Below, in pieces: positions 60,195 to 64,000 of a stretch of DNA of 64,000 bases. The notes beneath the pieces are model-generated. The model ran no database searches, was not told the origin of the DNA, and saw only the letters and a list, made by a program, of their open reading frames with translations. The translations under genes were made by a program, and so were the position numbers. Each line of letters opens with the position of its first letter. The first letter of the stretch is position 1. Source of the DNA: Parasulfuritortus sp036391875 (GTDB taxonomy: Bacteria; Pseudomonadota; Gammaproteobacteria; Burkholderiales; Thiobacillaceae); assembly GCA_036391875.1 (NCBI GenBank), contig DASVZA010000014.1, positions 1-64,000 on the forward strand. Reading direction: 5' to 3'.

Positions 60195-60962
60195 TTATCC
60201 AAAATGGTCTTTTTCCCGACGCAGGGCGGCAAATGTCCGGCCTGCGTCGGTCAAGTCGGCCCGGCCGGTGAGGTCGGTCAGTCTGGCCTGGATTTCAGGT
60301 TGGCCGCTGCGCAGGAACGGATTGCGAGCCAGTTCGTCGCCCAGCGTGACGGGTAGGGTCGGGCGGCCTTGCCGGCGCAACAGTTCCGCCTGATCGCGCC
60401 ACTTCATCAGGGCCGGGTTGCCCGGGTCGATGGTCATGGCAAAGCGGATGTTGTCCAGGGTGTATTCATGGGCGCAACAGACCAGGGTGTTCTCAGGCAG
60501 CTTGGCCAGGCGGCTCAAACTGGCATACAGGTGTTCCACCGTGCTGCCGAACACCTTGCCGCAACCGCAGGAAAAAATGGTGTCGCCGCAAAACAGCCAG
60601 CCATGGCCAAAATAGGCGATGTGGCCGGGCGTATGACCGGGAATCTCCAACACCTGGAAGCTGAGTCCAAGTTCCGGAATCCGGCAGGGCATGTTTTCGG
60701 TCAGCGGCTGGCGCACGCCACGGATCGCCTCGTGGGCCGGTCCGTATACCGGAACGTCGTACCGTGCCAGGAGTTCGGGCAGCCCGCCGCAGTGGTCGCC
60801 GTGGTGGTGGGTGATGAGAATGGCAACCGGCTGAATGCTTTGTTGTTCCAGCCACGCTAGAATAGGCGCTGCTTCGCCCGGGTCGACGAATAGGGCGGAT
60901 CGTCCGTCGTGGACGGCCCAGATATAGTTGTCCTCGAATGCGGGGATGGGTTCCAGATGCAT
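60195..60962 (-). CDS. gloB: Hydroxyacylglutathione hydrolase (glyoxalase II)
   Basis: 255 residues. Metallo-beta-lactamase fold with the binuclear metal motif THHHGDHCGG (51-60), the second-site residues in HTPGHIAYFG and DTIFSCGCGKVF, and the C-terminal HEYTLDNIRFA region of glyoxalase II. Hydrolyses S-lactoylglutathione in methylglyoxal detoxification. Divergent from the methyltransferase gene with a 41-bp gap, as in enterobacterial mltD-gloB-yafS-rnhA-dnaQ. Confidence 0.95.
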   Translation of the reverse strand: MHLEPIPAFEDNYIWAVHDGRSALFVDPGEAAPILAWLEQQSIQPVAILITHHHGDHCGGLPELLARYDVPVYGPAHEAIRGVRQPLTENMPCRIPELGLSFQVLEIPGHTPGHIAYFGHGWLFCGDTIFSCGCGKVFGSTVEHLYASLSRLAKLPENTLVCCAHEYTLDNIRFAMTIDPGNPALMKWRDQAELLRRQGRPTLPVTLGDELARNPFLRSGQPEIQARLTDLTGRADLTDAGRTFAALRREKDHFG

Positions 60963-61003
60963 GACAAGATGATAGGTCGCTCGCCCATGATGGTAAACAG
61001 GCC

Positions 61004-61705
61004 ATGACCGTGAACTGGTTCGATTCTGATGCCGGACGGTATGTACTGGGGAGGGAGCAGGATTGGTTCGATGCGACCTGCGTGGACATTTTCGGTTTCA
61101 ATGCCATGCAGATCGGCCAGTGCCACGTCGACTTCCTGCGGGCGAACCGGATGCCTTTCCGGTTTTCCACATCGGTCGGCGACGGCGACATGATTTCCCG
61201 CCCGGAAGAGTTGCCGATCGCCAGCCAGACCATCGATCTGATCGCATTGCCTCATGCCCTGGAGTTTTCGCCCAATCCGCAAATGCTGGTGCGGGAAGTC
61301 GAACGGGTCCTGCGGCCGGAGGGGCGCCTGTTGCTGGCCGGTTTCAACCCATTGAGCCTGTGGGGCCTGAAAAGGGTGGCTGGATCAAAGCGCGGCTACC
61401 CTTGGAACGGTCGGTTCCTGCATCTGACCCGGATCAAGGATTGGCTCTCCCTGATGGGATTCGAACTGTTGTCGGGACGCATGATCTGTTATGCACCGCC
61501 GGTGAATCACGAAGCCTGGCTGCATCGTTTTCATTTCATGGAGGCGGCCGGAGACAGGTGGTGGGCGATGGGCGGCGGCGTCTATCTGCTCCATGCCGTC
61601 AAGCGGGTGCGGGGCATGCGCCTGATCACACCGCGCTGGGAAGACAAATGGCTGGCGAAACCATTGCTGGTGCCGCCGAGCAATCGCGTGATAAGAAGGA
61701 AGTGA
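61004..61705 (+). CDS. SAM-dependent methyltransferase (YafS-like)
   Basis: 233 residues, class I Methyltransf_11-type. The usual glycine-rich motif I is degenerate (DATCVDIFGFNAMQIGQCHV); the motif following it is typical: LPHALEFSPNPQMLVREVERVLRPEGRLLL. Also FNPLSLWGLKR. Its position between gloB and rnhA is that of E. coli yafS. Substrate unknown. The stop overlaps the rnhA start by 1 bp. Confidence 0.86.
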   Translation: MTVNWFDSDAGRYVLGREQDWFDATCVDIFGFNAMQIGQCHVDFLRANRMPFRFSTSVGDGDMISRPEELPIASQTIDLIALPHALEFSPNPQMLVREVERVLRPEGRLLLAGFNPLSLWGLKRVAGSKRGYPWNGRFLHLTRIKDWLSLMGFELLSGRMICYAPPVNHEAWLHRFHFMEAAGDRWWAMGGGVYLLHAVKRVRGMRLITPRWEDKWLAKPLLVPPSNRVIRRK

Positions 61706-62154
61706 TGAACAACGACTGGATCGATATCTATACGGACGGTGCCTGCAAGGGCAACCCGGGCGTGGGTGGCTGGGGTGTGCTGCTGCGTTTCGGCGATCAT
61801 GAAAAAAGCTTGTGCGGTGGCGAATTGGAAACGACCAACAACCGGATGGAGTTGATGGCGGTGATCGAGGGCTTGAGAGCGCTGAGCAGGACTTGCCAAG
61901 TGCGTGTCCATACCGACTCCCAATACGTCCAGAAAGGTATTTCGGAGTGGCTGAAGAACTGGAAGCGTCGCAACTGGAGGACCAGCACCGGCCAAGCGGT
62001 CAAGAACCAGGATCTTTGGCTGCAGCTCGACCAGTTGGCCGGGCAGCACAAAGTCGAATGGCATTGGGTGAAAGGTCATGCCGGGCACCCGGAAAACGAA
62101 GCTGCCGATCGGCTCGCCAACGAAGGCGTCGACAAGGTCAGGAAGGGGCGCTGA
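61705..62154 (+). CDS. rnhA: Ribonuclease HI
   Basis: 149 residues. Active-site acid residues are in YTDGACKGNPGVGGWG (Asp11), ETTNNRMELMAVIEGL (the conserved Glu), HTDSQYV (Asp) and NEAADRLAN (Asp). The basic protrusion KNWKRRNWRTSTG and the WVKGHAGHPENE segment complete the family signature. Removes RNA from RNA-DNA hybrids. Overlaps the preceding gene and directly abuts dnaQ. Confidence 0.97.
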   Translation: MNNDWIDIYTDGACKGNPGVGGWGVLLRFGDHEKSLCGGELETTNNRMELMAVIEGLRALSRTCQVRVHTDSQYVQKGISEWLKNWKRRNWRTSTGQAVKNQDLWLQLDQLAGQHKVEWHWVKGHAGHPENEAADRLANEGVDKVRKGR

Positions 62155-62838
62155 ATGCGGCAGATCGTGCTGGATACCGAAACGACCGGTCTGAATCCCG
62201 AGATGGGCCATCGCGTGATCGAGATCGGTGCGGTGGAAGTGATCAATCGCCGGTCGACCGGGCGTACATTCCATCTTTATCTGAATCCGGAGCGCGAGAT
62301 CGACGCCGGTGCGGTCGAAGTCCACGGCCTGACCTCGGATTTTCTTGCCGACAAACCGCATTTCGAAGATATCCGGGACGACTTTCTGGCTTTCATCGCC
62401 GAATCCGAATTGGTCATCCACAATGCTCCGTTCGATGTCGGCTTCCTCAATGCCGAATTGCGGCGTATGGATTCCGGCGACAATCTGGCCCGGCATTGCC
62501 ATAGCGTACTCGATACTTTGAAACTGGCTAAGGAACTGCACCCAGGCCAGAAAAACAACCTCGATGCGCTTTGCCGGCGGTACGAGGTCGACAACTCGGG
62601 ACGGGCCTATCACGGCGCCCTGCTGGATGCGCAGCTGCTGGCGGACGTGTACCTGGCCATGACGCGCGGCCAGGAGAGCCTGGCAATCGAATCGTTTTTG
62701 ACCCCGCCGCCCCAGTCCCGTGAATTGGGCGTTCAGGCCGACATCAAGGTTCTACCGGCCAGCGCGACTGAATTGGCCGAGCATGAGGCGTACCTTGATA
62801 AAATGGCCAAGGATTGCGGGCGGCCTTTGGAATGGTGA
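62155..62838 (+). CDS. dnaQ: DNA polymerase III epsilon subunit (proofreading exonuclease)
   Basis: 227 residues. Exo I motif DTETTGLNPEMGHRVIEIG at the N-terminus (Asp7, Glu9), Exo II HNAPFDVGFLNAEL, Exo III RAYHGALLDAQLLADVYL. The C-terminal 40 residues carry a typical polymerase-alpha-binding tail, but no clear clamp-binding motif was located by eye. Starts at the base after the rnhA stop. Confidence 0.95.
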   Translation: MRQIVLDTETTGLNPEMGHRVIEIGAVEVINRRSTGRTFHLYLNPEREIDAGAVEVHGLTSDFLADKPHFEDIRDDFLAFIAESELVIHNAPFDVGFLNAELRRMDSGDNLARHCHSVLDTLKLAKELHPGQKNNLDALCRRYEVDNSGRAYHGALLDAQLLADVYLAMTRGQESLAIESFLTPPPQSRELGVQADIKVLPASATELAEHEAYLDKMAKDCGRPLEW

Positions 62839-63083
62839 TATTGCAACTATTTGCAGAGGCAGCCATTGATCGAGAGGCAGGATAGAGCTAGCTTAGGCTC
62901 GGTTCCATTTTGTTTCGAATTCGAGCGCATCGTAGCCGGTGCTGGGCGACCACAATAAACTAAAGTCCGGCGGCTATGGATGGTGAATCAAGCGACGGTT
63001 TGGGTAGACCGGGTGCTAAATATAAATACGATGATTACAGGCGAGGAAAAGATGTCGGCCGGAGTGGAGCGGGTGGGCTTCCC

Positions 63084-64000
63084 ATGATCAACAGCGGGTG
63101 GAGGACTCGGCTCGTTTTGCTCCTGGGTATGCTGATCCTGGCGATTCCTTCGCTGGCCAAGGCCGAGGTCGAGGGCCGTATTTTCGTCGTATTGAGCGAA
63201 TCCGGTCGGGCCTATCGCGACGTGGCCGATGCATTCTCGGCGGCGGTCGCCCGTAAGTATCCGATTCAGGTCAGTCAGGTCGACGAACTCCAGGCGGCCG
63301 ATATAGTACGGATGGATACGGCGGGCAGTCTGATCGTGCCGATCGGCGTCAAAGCCATGCGTTGGGCCTACGAGCTCCATCCCGCCCGAGCCTCGATCCT
63401 TTCTCTGATGGTCCCGCAAGCGACGGCTGCTGCCGTCAATGGCGACTCGGGCATGGCCGGCCGGGAGTCGGCCATCTATATCGACCAGCCGCTGTCCCGT
63501 TCGTTGGCGTTCATCCGTTTGTTGTTGCCGCAGGCGGAACGGGTCGGCCTGATCCTGTCGGACGAGACTTCGGCCAGATTGCCCGCCTATCGTCAGGAAA
63601 TGGCCAGGAACAAGCTCAGCATGGTCGTGGAAACAGTGTCTTCTTCGCTTGGCGTGCCCCGCGCCCTGCAAAACCTGCTGCCGAAGGTGGATGTATTCCT
63701 CATGATGCCGGATTCGAAGGTGGTCAATGAAAATACCGTTCGCCATATTCTGTTGGCCAGCTATCGGCAGCAGATACCAGTCATCGGATTTTCCCGCGGT
63801 CTGACCAATGCCGGAGCCGTAGCTGCAGTGGTATCCGACCCAGTCGCGATCGGCCATGAAGGCGGGCTGTTGGCACGGCTGTGGAATCCAGTAAGCGGAA
63901 GCATTCCCGGTCCACGCTACGCGAGCGAATACGCCCTGGTGATCAACCATCAGGTTGCACGTTCGCTGGGCGTGGAGTTTCCCGAGGACGGTCAGGATTT
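63084..64000 (+). CDS. Periplasmic ABC_sub_bind-type substrate-binding protein (cut by window end)
   Basis: First 305 residues; the frame is open at the window edge. ATG 63084 is followed by a signal peptide (RLVLLLGMLILAIPSLAKA, cleavage about residue 27). The mature part begins VEGRIFVVLSESGRAYRDVA and has ERVGLILSDETSARLPAYRQ and RQQIPVIGFSRGLTNAGAVA, the two-lobe pattern of PF04392 substrate-binding proteins. Such proteins often precede sensor kinases, TonB receptors or cyclic-di-GMP proteins, which would lie outside the window. 245 bp without other genes separate it from dnaQ. Confidence 0.75.
   Translation, partial: MINSGWRTRLVLLLGMLILAIPSLAKAEVEGRIFVVLSESGRAYRDVADAFSAAVARKYPIQVSQVDELQAADIVRMDTAGSLIVPIGVKAMRWAYELHPARASILSLMVPQATAAAVNGDSGMAGRESAIYIDQPLSRSLAFIRLLLPQAERVGLILSDETSARLPAYRQEMARNKLSMVVETVSSSLGVPRALQNLLPKVDVFLMMPDSKVVNENTVRHILLASYRQQIPVIGFSRGLTNAGAVAAVVSDPVAIGHEGGLLARLWNPVSGSIPGPRYASEYALVINHQVARSLGVEFPEDGQD

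Overview
The window is GC-rich and densely coded, and almost all of it is chromosomal core sequence of a Gram-negative proteobacterium. Most likely this is a betaproteobacterium of the Rhodocyclales/Nitrosomonadales kind. The reasons are the short HisG, the long TrpS, an H-NS protein of the short beta-type, DUF3079 and DUF1415 proteins, a periplasmic parvulin, and the mla/ibaG/murA/his and rne/rluC gene orders. The genus cannot be fixed from the sequence alone.

Layout. 1-2900: the tail of an IS110-type transposase, a MipA/OmpV-like outer-membrane protein, and recQ. 3015-4873: cysS and a degenerate DUF72-like gene. 5001-13199: one long co-directional block. It holds the phospholipid-transport genes mlaFEDCB, a yadGH-type ABC-2 exporter, ibaG (BolA family) and murA, and ends with hisG-hisD at a strong terminator. 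13256-14234: a 36-residue membrane protein gene not previously listed, tRNA-Asn, and a divergent Hfq paralogue back to back with a cbpA-like DnaJ gene. 15198-17221 (minus): ppiC, bolA, yciI, yciB. 17311-20684 (plus): PHP phosphoesterase, YciO/Sua5, site-2 protease, trpS. 20735-26039: a small secreted protein, then RNase E (rne) divergent from rluC and a HAD phosphatase. 26081-31080: sppA, a Rof-like Rho antiterminator, grpE, dnaK and dnaJ, with two good sigma-32 promoters and an intrinsic terminator between dnaK and dnaJ.

31152-38323: a periplasmic-sensor GGDEF/EAL protein, a DUF47-PiT phosphate transport pair, a lone 2-oxoglutarate dehydrogenase E2 gene without an E3-binding domain, DUF1415, a methyltransferase and DUF3079. 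38320-39150 is a small patch of short accessory genes. 39225-45689 (minus): a fused hydantoinase/5-oxoprolinase carrying an in-frame REP-like insert, an HDOD protein, dapD and dapC. 45729-52205: DMT permease, VOC protein, a chemoreceptor with a c-type heme motif, a lipoprotein, a Bcp-type peroxiredoxin, a PIN-PhoH ATPase, an orphan EpsD-like prolyl isomerase lipoprotein, and an H-NS family gene behind a large palindrome. 52261-58677: a five-part Yej-like oligopeptide ABC importer (substrate-binding protein, two permeases, fused double ATPase). 58678-62838: mltD, gloB, yafS-like methyltransferase, rnhA and dnaQ, in the same order as in enterobacteria. 63084-64000: the start of a periplasmic ABC_sub_bind protein cut by the window edge.

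I see no phage, CRISPR array, defence island or biosynthetic cluster. The items most worth a second look are the divergent Hfq, the unlisted small membrane protein, the heme chemoreceptor, the E2 without an E3-binding domain, the H-NS palindrome, the dnaK-dnaJ terminator, and the REP-like element translated inside the hydantoinase gene.
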